Position numbers and translations under genes: made by a program. The notes beneath the pieces are model-generated. The model worked only from the letters and a program-made list of their open reading frames with translations, ran no database searches and was not told where the DNA came from. A stretch of 25,003 bases of DNA from a virus: IMG/VR virus record IMGVR_UViG_3300021375_001857, positions 1 through 25,003 of that record, one strand, 5' to 3'. This document shows, piece by piece, positions 17,828 to 25,003 of this stretch; within the stretch, counting starts at the first letter, position 1; every line of letters starts with the position of its first letter.

Positions 17828-20523
17828 TATTGTACCTGCGATGTTCCTGCACCTTTATCTATAGGTGTCGTTGTTGTTAGACTTGCTAATGGTGTTAGTT
17901 CGTCGTTAATAATTTTTTGATAGAATCCTTTTCCTAAGCCAATTCTACTTGCTGTGTTTGATCCGTCTGCTGGCTCTGCATAACCAACTGCCTTTTTAAA
18001 TTCAGAGCCTAATGCATTAAAATCTGTACTTGTCCAAGTAACACTTTTGCTCTTTAAATATGCTACTGCAACTTTTGTTGCTACTTCAGGATCATTTGCC
18101 ATGTCTGCATTATTGTAAATATCAACTCCTGCTAGTCTGCCATATCTTTTATAGTTGTCTGTTCCTGTAATTTGTATGAGTCCTCTACCTCTGTATCTAA
18201 ACCCATCTCCAGTTTCTGGAGGACCGTTACCCATTCTGTTTCCGTATACTGAATTTGCTATAGCAGGTGGACCACCTGCAACAAGTGCTTCAGCTCTACG
18301 TCTGCCTACATCTCCGCCAAATCTATTTGGCCAAACCCGCTGTAGGCTTGATACTCTATAGTTCATGTTTTCTGATCTTGGTTCGAAGTTACATTCTTTT
18401 TGTATTTGAGCACATGCCATTGCAACTGCATGAGCATTTTGCGTTTTCCATAAAACAGGATCAAGTCCTAAACCTTTAATAAGTTCGCTTAAAAAGAAAC
18501 GTTGCATATCGTCAACAGGTACTGGATCTGCTGGTTGTTTGCCTGCTAGGTTATCTGTATTCTTAGTAGGAACTACATCAGCGTTAAAAGGTTCTTTTAC
18601 ACGCTCGCCTGTTACTGGATCCTGGATGTATGCATCTTGTGCATTGTAGATACCTGATGTTTCTGAATAGTCTGGTATATCACTATCTTTGTCAATTTGT
18701 GGTGCTTGTGATCTAACCTCTGGTGACGGTGCTTCGATACTTGCAGTCGCACTAGGAGTATGTCCTTGTGGATTAATATTTTCGTGACCGTCCCAAGGTT
18801 CGTGTCTTGGAATACGTCTTGGTCTAGTAGCTGTGGCCGCAACACTTGCCCTAAGTGCATCTGCTGTAACTGGCACATTGATATCCGATCCTGTTGGTCC
18901 TAGTGTTTTATCATCTGCATCATTTGTTACAGGTTCAGTAAATGTATCACTAATACTATCAGCACCAACTGCAACTTGTCCAGCACTATTCATATGAATC
19001 TGAGCCGCTGTTTCTTTATGGTTTCCTGTGCTTAATATTTGTGTGTTTGCTCCACTGGTCAATTTATTATCACCAGTTGTAGCAAGATTAAATGCACCAA
19101 CTACTGTTTGTCTATAGTTGCCTGCAACTTTGCTACCATACTCTCCATTAATTGCTACTTTACCATCTCCTGCTACTTGAAGGCTGTAATCACCACTGAT
19201 AGTAGATCTATGCGATCCTCTAATTTGTATATCTTGATCACTACCTACTGCAACTGTATGGTTATCTCCTGTCCATTCATTTTTATCTTTACCAACAAAT
19301 GTTGTTTCGTTTTTATTTGTTTTTACATCTCTGTCATTATTAACCATTAACTTATAATTACGTCCTGCTGTAAAGTTAATATCTTTACCAGACTCAATGT
19401 TTATATCTCTGTCAGCTTTAATATTAAGATCTGTTTCTGTTCTTAGGTTAATACTATCTTGTGCATACACATCAATTTTACCATTTGACGTTAGTTCGAT
19501 CCATGCTGTACCATTTGCATTACCAATATAAATTAAATCTTCTGTATTATGCAATAGAATTTGATGGCCTGTTCTTGAGCGTAATCTAATATGTTCGTTA
19601 AAAGGTAATGTCCTATCAGCTTTGCTAACATTTTTCGGAGTGTTTTCTACGTCATAATATGTTGCTGGGTTTTCTTTAGCAATACCCATTCTAAGAATAC
19701 TAGGATCACCGTCGTCCATTGTAAATGCAGATCCACCTAGTCTACTTCTAAAATAATCTACCTGACTTTCTTGCTCTCCGTATTTTCCTTTAGGTGCTCC
19801 GTCACGTTTATCTAAAGGTCCAGGTGTATTCCATCCATATACTGTATTTGGGATATCTCTTCTTGAACTTGTAGTTGTTAAACCTCTTATAATATCTTGT
19901 TCTAACCCTTGTTTTGCCAATGTTAAAGACATCATAGGATTAAGAGGTCTCGGAAATTTATCCGGATTATTCCCTCTTCGTTGATCTAAAGGTCCTGACG
20001 CATTAGAAGGTATTGTTTTATTAAACTCTCCTGTAGGTAAACTCTTGTTTTTGAAATCTGCTATAATGTTATCTTGAACAATATTACTTGGTTTATCTGC
20101 AGGATATCCTCCAGGAACCATATTGTTCATATATTCGTCTTGTACACATCCTATCCAATACCCTTGATTACTTCTACCTTCTGCAAACATAACAAGAACT
20201 TTAGTCCCTGGATCAGGTGGTACTGCCCAAAAACCGTAGCTTTGTTGTGTTGAATAATAATCGTTATTCTTTCCGTTGCTAGATAAATTAGTAACACCAT
20301 AAAATGGCATACAATATCTAACAGTAAATAGTTGTCCTGCTGTATCTCTATCATTACCAGATAATACATCTGATAATAATTCTACTCTTAATGACCCTTG
20401 TCGTTTTGTGTCAAGATGATTAACAACTCTAGCTAAATGAGGTCCAGGTGGTATTGCCGCACCACCTGCGCCTGATGATCTTTTTACTTGATTATAAGAC
20501 TTTATTTCTTCGTCCATACTCAT
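17827..20523 (-). CDS. 5: Baseplate central spike gp5 with C-terminal GH19-type peptidoglycan hydrolase
   Basis: The chosen start is ATG 20523 (MSMDEEIKSYN; 898 residues), which overlaps the preceding stop as TAATG and has AGAGG nine bases upstream. An in-frame ATG at 20556 lies inside the upstream gene. Residues about 24-125 form a gp5-type OB fold (ARVVNHLDTKRQGSLRVELL; YGFWAVPPDPGTKVLVMF; GYWIGCVQDEY). Residues about 349-521 are VgrG/gp5-like beta-helix repeats (DLNIKADRDINIESGKDINF). Residues about 672-850 match GH19-type lysins: AQIQKECNFEPRSENMNY and GDGFRYRGRGLIQITG. Glu710 aligns with the family's acid residue, with Lys rather than the usual His before it. T4 gp5 (575 residues) instead carries a GH24 lysozyme between OB fold and helix. 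The protein should pierce the outer membrane and open the cell wall. A Pro/Ala-rich linker (about 530-670) separates helix and enzyme. Confidence 0.92.
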   Translation of the reverse strand: MSMDEEIKSYNQVKRSSGAGGAAIPPGPHLARVVNHLDTKRQGSLRVELLSDVLSGNDRDTAGQLFTVRYCMPFYGVTNLSSNGKNNDYYSTQQSYGFWAVPPDPGTKVLVMFAEGRSNQGYWIGCVQDEYMNNMVPGGYPADKPSNIVQDNIIADFKNKSLPTGEFNKTIPSNASGPLDQRRGNNPDKFPRPLNPMMSLTLAKQGLEQDIIRGLTTTSSRRDIPNTVYGWNTPGPLDKRDGAPKGKYGEQESQVDYFRSRLGGSAFTMDDGDPSILRMGIAKENPATYYDVENTPKNVSKADRTLPFNEHIRLRSRTGHQILLHNTEDLIYIGNANGTAWIELTSNGKIDVYAQDSINLRTETDLNIKADRDINIESGKDINFTAGRNYKLMVNNDRDVKTNKNETTFVGKDKNEWTGDNHTVAVGSDQDIQIRGSHRSTISGDYSLQVAGDGKVAINGEYGSKVAGNYRQTVVGAFNLATTGDNKLTSGANTQILSTGNHKETAAQIHMNSAGQVAVGADSISDTFTEPVTNDADDKTLGPTGSDINVPVTADALRASVAATATRPRRIPRHEPWDGHENINPQGHTPSATASIEAPSPEVRSQAPQIDKDSDIPDYSETSGIYNAQDAYIQDPVTGERVKEPFNADVVPTKNTDNLAGKQPADPVPVDDMQRFFLSELIKGLGLDPVLWKTQNAHAVAMACAQIQKECNFEPRSENMNYRVSSLQRVWPNRFGGDVGRRRAEALVAGGPPAIANSVYGNRMGNGPPETGDGFRYRGRGLIQITGTDNYKRYGRLAGVDIYNNADMANDPEVATKVAVAYLKSKSVTWTSTDFNALGSEFKKAVGYAEPADGSNTASRIGLGKGFYQKIINDELTPLASLTTTTPIDKGAGTSQVQ

Positions 20524-23500
20524 TATCCTATACCTCTTTGACTTGGTGGTACCCAATTACTGCTTAAATCTGCTGTTGGGTCTGTTGTAGTAGTTACTGA
20601 TTGATCTGCACCTTGTGCAATTTTTGCTGTTGTAGCATTGTTTACTGTATCACTAGAATATGTACTGTTTGCTCTTGCTTGTCTTAAAATTGCATCGTCG
20701 TATGAAGAATGTGGAGATCTTGTTGCTCCACCATCAATACCGGCAGTTGATGCTCCAGTTGCTTTTTTCTGTACAGGAGTTTTTTCAGTTGGTGGTTTTC
20801 TGTTTTTCCATGCTTTTTGTAATTGAGCCGCATCTTGCCTTGTTAAGCCTGCCTTAGTAATTTCATCAGCAGAAAGAACATCATCATATGTTTTACCATC
20901 TTCTGATTGGTTAGCTAACGCAAATCGATATACATCTGATTCTTTACCATAATCAACTTCGATTTGTTTCAAATACTTTGATCTGTTATTTTGTATTTCT
21001 GTTGATGTAAGTTGAGGAGTTCCTCCTGCATCTTTCTTTTTCCAATTTTGTCGTTTGACTAATTCTAATTCTTGTGTAAATATATTTCCTTCAAATCTAC
21101 TTCTAACAATATTGATAAAATATAATCCATTAAAATTAGATACACCAACTGATGGACCGTTCATTAGATATCCTCCTGTTTCATCGTTGATATCAATAGG
21201 TGTGTTGAAATTTAAAAGTATATCAACTTGCCCGCTTTGGTGATTAATGGTTCCGTCCTCTTTAACATTTAAAAAAGTACTATCTTCTGATCTATAGTTG
21301 CCTACTCCACTATCTGAAATATAAAAAGGATCTCCTAGAATTTTTAAATTTAATGTAACTAAGTCAACATCACTTTTTACAAGTGCTTCGTTAAACTGTC
21401 TAGCTATTTTAAGTTCAGGTGATTCTGTAACCGCTCCTGCTGTTATTGAATCTCCCGAATTAATGTTTTTTCCCACTGAAGATATTTCTCCAAAATCATC
21501 AACTTGTGCTTTTGCACTTCCTCCTAAAGTAGCAACAGATGATGGCTTAGTATTAGATTTAAATGAAGGGTCGTTACTAGCTGATCTATTACCCATATCC
21601 ATTGCAACTGCTTTGTAAAATGCATTATCAAATTTAATCGAGAATTCCATAATATCGGTATTTCTTCCGGTATACATATAGTTGTATGCTTTAGGTGCTT
21701 CTTCTACTAATTTTTTATATCCTGGAGGCGGGTCATTAGGCATTTGGAAGAAAGATGAGTTTACTTTGTAAGGCACTACTTTGTAAACAAATATTTTAGG
21801 CATCCTACCATTAACTGCTTCTGCTTCTGGATCTTCTATTACGTAACATGAAGATTCAATTCTAAACCAGTTAATCTGTCCTGACTTATCTTCTAATGCG
21901 GCTGATGTAAGTTGTTGGCCAAAGCTACTTAATAAAACTAATTCTTCAATTACTCTTTGAATCTTGGTTCCTTTTCTAAATTGTATTGTACGATTTCCTG
22001 GTACAATAGTAGTTGGGCCTCTATCAAAATTTGTTGTCTCTTCGTTTAATACAAATTTACCTCCAGCAAAAGGAGAGTCTCCGCCTCTTAATGCTTCTCC
22101 TGGATCTATTCTTTGTTTTCCTATTGCGTTTACACCGTTTTGTTTTGAAGAAATTGCTTGCTTTATAGATTCGCTTAAATTACCTCGTTTTACACTATAT
22201 CCTAAGATTCCATCAATATATCCTTTCATGATGTCGTCACCTGTTTGGTTTGGGTCGTCACCAACAAGTGATTGTTCATAAAAACTTTTCCAATTTTTGG
22301 AAGCTCCAAAGCCTCCTCGATCAAATACAGCTTGATAGTTAATTCCTTCTCTAACGTCATAATCACCTGTTAGTGCTTTTCCGGATTTTTTATCTTGGCC
22401 AAGTCTTCGGGCTAGTGCTTTGCTAGAATTATCATTAGGAAAACAAATAATATATTCGTCTTGCTCAACTTTTGGATCTTTATTCTTTTGCCCTTTTAAC
22501 AAATGAGTGTTAATATGTGTTGCGACACTGTTGACACCTGTTTGGCAAATTTCTTCTAAGTCATCTCCCGATACTGTTATGTCAACTGGAAGAGATTGAA
22601 TTTGATCTGAAAAAACACTCTCATTATACGGAGCTGTTGTTACTGTATAAAATGACCCTTCGGTATCAACATCAAATACTATGTTAACAAGTTGTACACA
22701 TAGCTGTTTTTTTGATGCGGCGATTGCAGGTCTTGTACGTTCAACATCTTGATGTCCAACAAAGTCTATTTGTAATAACCAAGGTGCTTCAAGATAATTA
22801 TTGTATCCTGCATTTTTTGCCGCTCGATATAAAGTTTCTAAAAATTGTCCCATGCTGTACGGTTCCCGTACAGTAAAATCAAGATTATGAAAATTAGTAT
22901 GGCGAGATTTTCTATTTGGTGCTATTGATTCTTCAATATTAACACTATCAATATAATATTCTGTATCTATGTTATATTGTTGTTCTGCAGAGGTTCTTGG
23001 TTTTTGTTTAGCGTTTAATCCACCTGATGATTTAAAAACATATTGACCATCTGCAATACCATTTGTTCTATAAGTTCTATCAGGAAAATTTAATTCTTGA
23101 GGACTAAGGCATCCAAAACTAAAAAGATTATTATATGATGCAAAATCATGTAGTATGTTGGGCATTGGTAATTGTTCTGGATTATCACGTGCTTTTTCCA
23201 TTGCTTCGGCAACATAATTTTCCTGCGGTGCTTTATACAACATTGCTTCAGGTGCGGCATTAATAAAATCTTGTGCAGTAGGTCCTCCTGTATCACCAAC
23301 TGTTGCAGAGCTTTTAGAATCAGCACTTTGACCTTCAGGAACAATTTTTATTCCTGAAAAGAATTTATTGTTTGCAAAGATAGGAGGCATTTTTCCATCT
23401 TTGGCGGCGTTGCCGTTAGTTTCATACATGTCAGCAAGACCATGTAGTCCTGCTTTACGCATAAACTTTAGAGCTTCTTCAGGATCACCTTCTGCTTGAG

Positions 23501-23639
23501 TAGTTTTTTGAGGCTGTTTAGGAGTTCTTGCGCCGTATTCTCCTGCACGTTCTTTATCAGTGAACCCATCTTTCCTAACTATATTGTTGCTCGCTATGAG
23601 AGTTTTGCCTGTTAAAGGATCTGTTCGGAAGGTTGTCAT
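20523..23639 (-). CDS. Large baseplate hub-type structural protein, probable gp27 counterpart
   Basis: This 1,038-residue protein starts at ATG 23639, three bases after the gp53 stop (TAAATG) and close behind TAGGAG. It sits directly upstream of gp5 and overlaps its start by one base. Notable segments are FTVREPYSMGQFLETLYRAA followed by an IDFVGH strand (about 250-300), FRKGTKIQRVIEELVLLSSF (about 552), YNYMYTGRNTDIMEFSIKFD (about 655), and LKILGDPFYISDSG (about 762) followed by a beta-rich region ending IFTQELELVKRQNWKK. The GDPF(Y/W)I pattern and neighbouring strands recall tail-tube-like hub domains. T4 gp27 is 391 residues and binds gp5. The assignment is inferred from position, since direct resemblance to T4 gp27 is not evident by eye. 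The C-terminal 180 or so residues look low-complexity and disordered (Ser/Thr/Ala-rich). Confidence 0.85.
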   Translation of the reverse strand: MTTFRTDPLTGKTLIASNNIVRKDGFTDKERAGEYGARTPKQPQKTTQAEGDPEEALKFMRKAGLHGLADMYETNGNAAKDGKMPPIFANNKFFSGIKIVPEGQSADSKSSATVGDTGGPTAQDFINAAPEAMLYKAPQENYVAEAMEKARDNPEQLPMPNILHDFASYNNLFSFGCLSPQELNFPDRTYRTNGIADGQYVFKSSGGLNAKQKPRTSAEQQYNIDTEYYIDSVNIEESIAPNRKSRHTNFHNLDFTVREPYSMGQFLETLYRAAKNAGYNNYLEAPWLLQIDFVGHQDVERTRPAIAASKKQLCVQLVNIVFDVDTEGSFYTVTTAPYNESVFSDQIQSLPVDITVSGDDLEEICQTGVNSVATHINTHLLKGQKNKDPKVEQDEYIICFPNDNSSKALARRLGQDKKSGKALTGDYDVREGINYQAVFDRGGFGASKNWKSFYEQSLVGDDPNQTGDDIMKGYIDGILGYSVKRGNLSESIKQAISSKQNGVNAIGKQRIDPGEALRGGDSPFAGGKFVLNEETTNFDRGPTTIVPGNRTIQFRKGTKIQRVIEELVLLSSFGQQLTSAALEDKSGQINWFRIESSCYVIEDPEAEAVNGRMPKIFVYKVVPYKVNSSFFQMPNDPPPGYKKLVEEAPKAYNYMYTGRNTDIMEFSIKFDNAFYKAVAMDMGNRSASNDPSFKSNTKPSSVATLGGSAKAQVDDFGEISSVGKNINSGDSITAGAVTESPELKIARQFNEALVKSDVDLVTLNLKILGDPFYISDSGVGNYRSEDSTFLNVKEDGTINHQSGQVDILLNFNTPIDINDETGGYLMNGPSVGVSNFNGLYFINIVRSRFEGNIFTQELELVKRQNWKKKDAGGTPQLTSTEIQNNRSKYLKQIEVDYGKESDVYRFALANQSEDGKTYDDVLSADEITKAGLTRQDAAQLQKAWKNRKPPTEKTPVQKKATGASTAGIDGGATRSPHSSYDDAILRQARANSTYSSDTVNNATTAKIAQGADQSVTTTTDPTADLSSNWVPPSQRGIG

Positions 23640-23933
23640 TTAAACTCCTAATGTTTCTTTAACACGCTCAGGATCAGGTAGATAAATTTGTACTCCTGGT
23701 ATCATGTCGTATACTGGATCCTCAATTACATCTAAATTACGTTGTGCAAATATCCACCAAAGTCTATTGTCTCCGTACATATCATAAGCTAATAGATCTG
23801 GTCGATTTGCATATTGAGGCTCAATAGTATATAACGGATCATCAGCGTATGCTGGCACAGGTCTGATATCTAAAATATCTAACGTACCTCTTGGTGTTAC
23901 TCCGGTAATTAAATATGGACTACTATTGCTCAT
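23640..23933 (-). CDS. 53: Baseplate wedge protein gp53
   Basis: This 97-residue protein matches the core of the gp53 family: YANRPDLLAYDMYGDNRLWW (41-60), IFAQRNLDVIEDPVYDM (61-77) and GVQIYLP (80-86), a LysM-like fold. It is about half the length of T4 gp53 (196 residues), as is common where only the core domain is kept. gp53 clamps adjacent wedges around the hub and joins last in wedge assembly. Its start overlaps the preceding stop (TAATG), with AAAGGA eight bases upstream. Its own last codons supply the TAGGAG ribosome site for the next gene. Confidence 0.92.
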   Translation of the reverse strand: MSNSSPYLITGVTPRGTLDILDIRPVPAYADDPLYTIEPQYANRPDLLAYDMYGDNRLWWIFAQRNLDVIEDPVYDMIPGVQIYLPDPERVKETLGV

Positions 23934-24856
23934 TAAATGTATCCTTTTCCTAAATCATTGCCTGTAACAAAATTTCTATAATTAAATTTATTTTGTTTAT
24001 CTCTACTGTAAATAGGTTGTACAGTAATAGAAAATTGTGATTCTGCCGGTGCCCAACCAAATCTAGTAGTATTGCCGCCGAAATCCATAGGATTAATCTC
24101 GCCTGGTTGAAAATTACAAGAAACATAATCTACTTCATTTGGCATATCAACTGTAAAGTTTGTAATAATTACTGGAACATTATTAAAAACATAATCTCCA
24201 TAACCGTTTAATTTGCAAATTGGTGGCGGAGCCCCACTACTAAAAGTACCAAAGTCCATTTTAGTCATTGCTCTTAAATAATGTAAACAAGCTGTCCAGT
24301 ACTTTGCCTCTAAACTGTTCTGGCAATAAAATTGTCCTACTATTGTCATTTGATCCACACTTGAGTTCTGATACGCATAGAACGGATAATTATTATGTAT
24401 AGGTGAAATATTATTGTAATTTGCAGAGTGACTTACAATAATTGTAGGTGTATATGGAAATACCATATGTCCGTCACCTTCTAAACGAAGAGGGGTTAAT
24501 AGTCCTGAACCAGACTGCCCTTTTAACGCTTTTGGAACAGATAATTTGACACGCCAATCTTTTTCTTCTAATTCGGTAGTAAATGAAGCAGACTGTTTTG
24601 CTTGGAAATCAGGCTTGCCTTTTCCTGGCAAATTCTTACTGCGTAAATCAGACATAAGATTGCCGGCGTCTTCAGAAATTCCATTAAAAATGTCTTGGCC
24701 AATTTTTTTGGCGCCTTCAACAGCGTCGGATATAAAAGCCGGAGCATTACCACTACTAACATTTTGTCCTGGTGCGTTAAATCCTTTTGGAGGAACCTTA
24801 GTTCCCATGTTAACACCACCTTTAGATACGATTCCGTCTTTAAAATATGTGGTCAT
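23933..24856 (-). CDS. Virion structural protein, probably tail-tube/baseplate junction
   Basis: This 307-residue protein is the first gene of the minus-strand block. After a Gly/Pro/Asn-rich N-terminus (1-90) comes a compact domain at about 133-246: FPYTPTIIVSHSANY, YPFYAYQNSSVDQMTIVGQF, EAKYWTACLHYLRAMTKMDF, GAPPPICKLNGYGDYVFNNV and ITNFTVDMPNEVDYV. I associate this pattern with virion structural proteins beside gp53 in marine T4-like phages. Position and tube-like strands suggest a role where baseplate hub meets tail tube, as T4 gp48 and gp54 do, but I see no clear sequence match to either. AGGAG lies 10 bases before ATG 24856, supporting this start. That it is a gene is secure; the role is inferred. 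Confidence 0.85.
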   Translation of the reverse strand: MTTYFKDGIVSKGGVNMGTKVPPKGFNAPGQNVSSGNAPAFISDAVEGAKKIGQDIFNGISEDAGNLMSDLRSKNLPGKGKPDFQAKQSASFTTELEEKDWRVKLSVPKALKGQSGSGLLTPLRLEGDGHMVFPYTPTIIVSHSANYNNISPIHNNYPFYAYQNSSVDQMTIVGQFYCQNSLEAKYWTACLHYLRAMTKMDFGTFSSGAPPPICKLNGYGDYVFNNVPVIITNFTVDMPNEVDYVSCNFQPGEINPMDFGGNTTRFGWAPAESQFSITVQPIYSRDKQNKFNYRNFVTGNDLGKGYI

Positions 24857-24879
24857 AATTAATTGTCTCCTATATGCAT

Positions 24880-24887
24880 TATTTAGT
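24880..24887 (-). promoter_or_regulatory. Putative late promoter for the baseplate block
   Basis: The coding strand reads ACTAAATA, six of eight matches to T4 TATAAATA with the last six identical. By T4 spacing +1 falls near 24874, leaving a short leader with AGGAG at 24867-24871 before ATG 24856. It abuts and shares a base with the -35 box of the rightward promoter. Confidence 0.45.
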
Positions 24888-24915
24888 TGACTTTATTAAC
24901 AGAGTAGTTTATAAT
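24887..24915 (+). promoter_or_regulatory. Sigma-70-type promoter facing right
   Basis: TTGACT at 24887-24892 and TATAAT at 24910-24915 are separated by exactly 17 bases. This is one mismatch from the bacterial vegetative consensus TTGACA-17-TATAAT. Transcription would start near 24922, about 16 bases before ATG 24938. The strength suggests early expression by unmodified host RNA polymerase. Confidence 0.8.
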
Positions 24916-24937
24916 ATAACAAACAATCGGAGAAAAT

Positions 24938-25003
24938 ATGAATAAACGTGTAAATTATCTAAACAACAAGGATATTTTAAAGGAAATACACAAATCAAAG
25001 ACT
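24938..25003 (+). CDS. Unknown protein, N-terminal fragment, runs off right edge
   Basis: Only 22 codons are in the window: MNKRVNYLNNKDILKEIHKS followed by KT. The start has CGGAG five bases upstream and a near-consensus sigma-70 promoter before that, so it is very likely a real gene although only its beginning is visible. The segment is lysine-rich and predicted helical. I do not recognise the family with confidence. Its orientation and promoter type set it apart from the structural block and suggest an early gene. Confidence 0.75.
   Translation, partial: MNKRVNYLNNKDILKEIHKSKT

Noticed and set aside
20523-20556. Upstream ATG at 20556 as the gp5 start
   Set aside because: It lies within the preceding gene; ATG 20523 has the TAATG junction used throughout the operon and a nearby ribosome site.
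23933-24856. Direct naming as gp48 or gp54
   Set aside because: Only position and general beta-rich character support it; I could not see their characteristic sequence, so it is left as a tube/baseplate structural protein.
24546-24890. Plus-strand frame of 114 codons opposite the first structural gene
   Set aside because: It is antisense to a well-supported gene and lacks a ribosome site.
1-25003. Defence system, CRISPR array, tRNA or mobile element
   Set aside because: I saw no direct-repeat/spacer pattern, cloverleaf, transposase or nuclease motif anywhere in the window; all coding capacity is accounted for by virion genes and one partial early-type gene.

Overview
The window is a stretch of a T4-like myovirus genome (class Caudoviricetes), most like the marine 'exo-T4' phages of picocyanobacteria, Pelagibacter and relatives. 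This rests on an A+T-rich composition, tightly packed genes, and a run of recognisable T4-type baseplate proteins (gp53, gp5, a PAAR tip protein, gp25, gp6, then a giant gp7-type protein). The sequence alone does not fix the host. I saw no tRNA, insertion sequence, CRISPR array, intron or intrinsic terminator.

Layout. Everything from 24856 down to the left edge is one minus-strand late structural block. In transcription order it holds: a tail-tube/baseplate structural protein (24856-23933), gp53 (23933-23640), a large hub-type structural protein (23639-20523), the gp5 spike with a C-terminal GH19 peptidoglycan hydrolase (20523-17827), the PAAR spike tip (17827-17516), gp25 (17507-17073), gp6 (17007-13453), and a giant open frame from 13453 that is still open at base 1 (at least 4,484 codons, more than half the window). 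On the far right a plus-strand gene starts at 24938 and leaves the window. The 81-bp gap between the divergent transcripts holds a near-consensus sigma-70 promoter facing right and a T4-late-like element facing left. There is no gene-free stretch longer than 300 bases.

How the genes work together. The hub protein, gp5 and the PAAR tip should form the central membrane-puncturing spike. gp25, gp53, gp6 and the gp7-type giant should form the surrounding wedges, whose rearrangement triggers sheath contraction. The tube-associated protein probably links hub and tail tube. Four gene junctions use the overlapping stop/start TAATG and a fifth uses TAAATG, so much of the block is probably translationally coupled.

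The most unusual content is in the giant protein. A seven-blade FG-GAP-type beta-propeller is interrupted by about 500 residues. The protein also carries repeated chitin-binding-like modules, duplicated glycine-rich GxGY modules, fibre-like beta modules and a histidine-rich HxH patch. This suggests a wedge initiator that has absorbed adhesion functions usually found on separate fibres. Also notable are the C-terminal GH19 domain on gp5, an EF-hand-like loop and repeat-coded Ser/Gly tail in gp6, and a possibly leaderless gp25.
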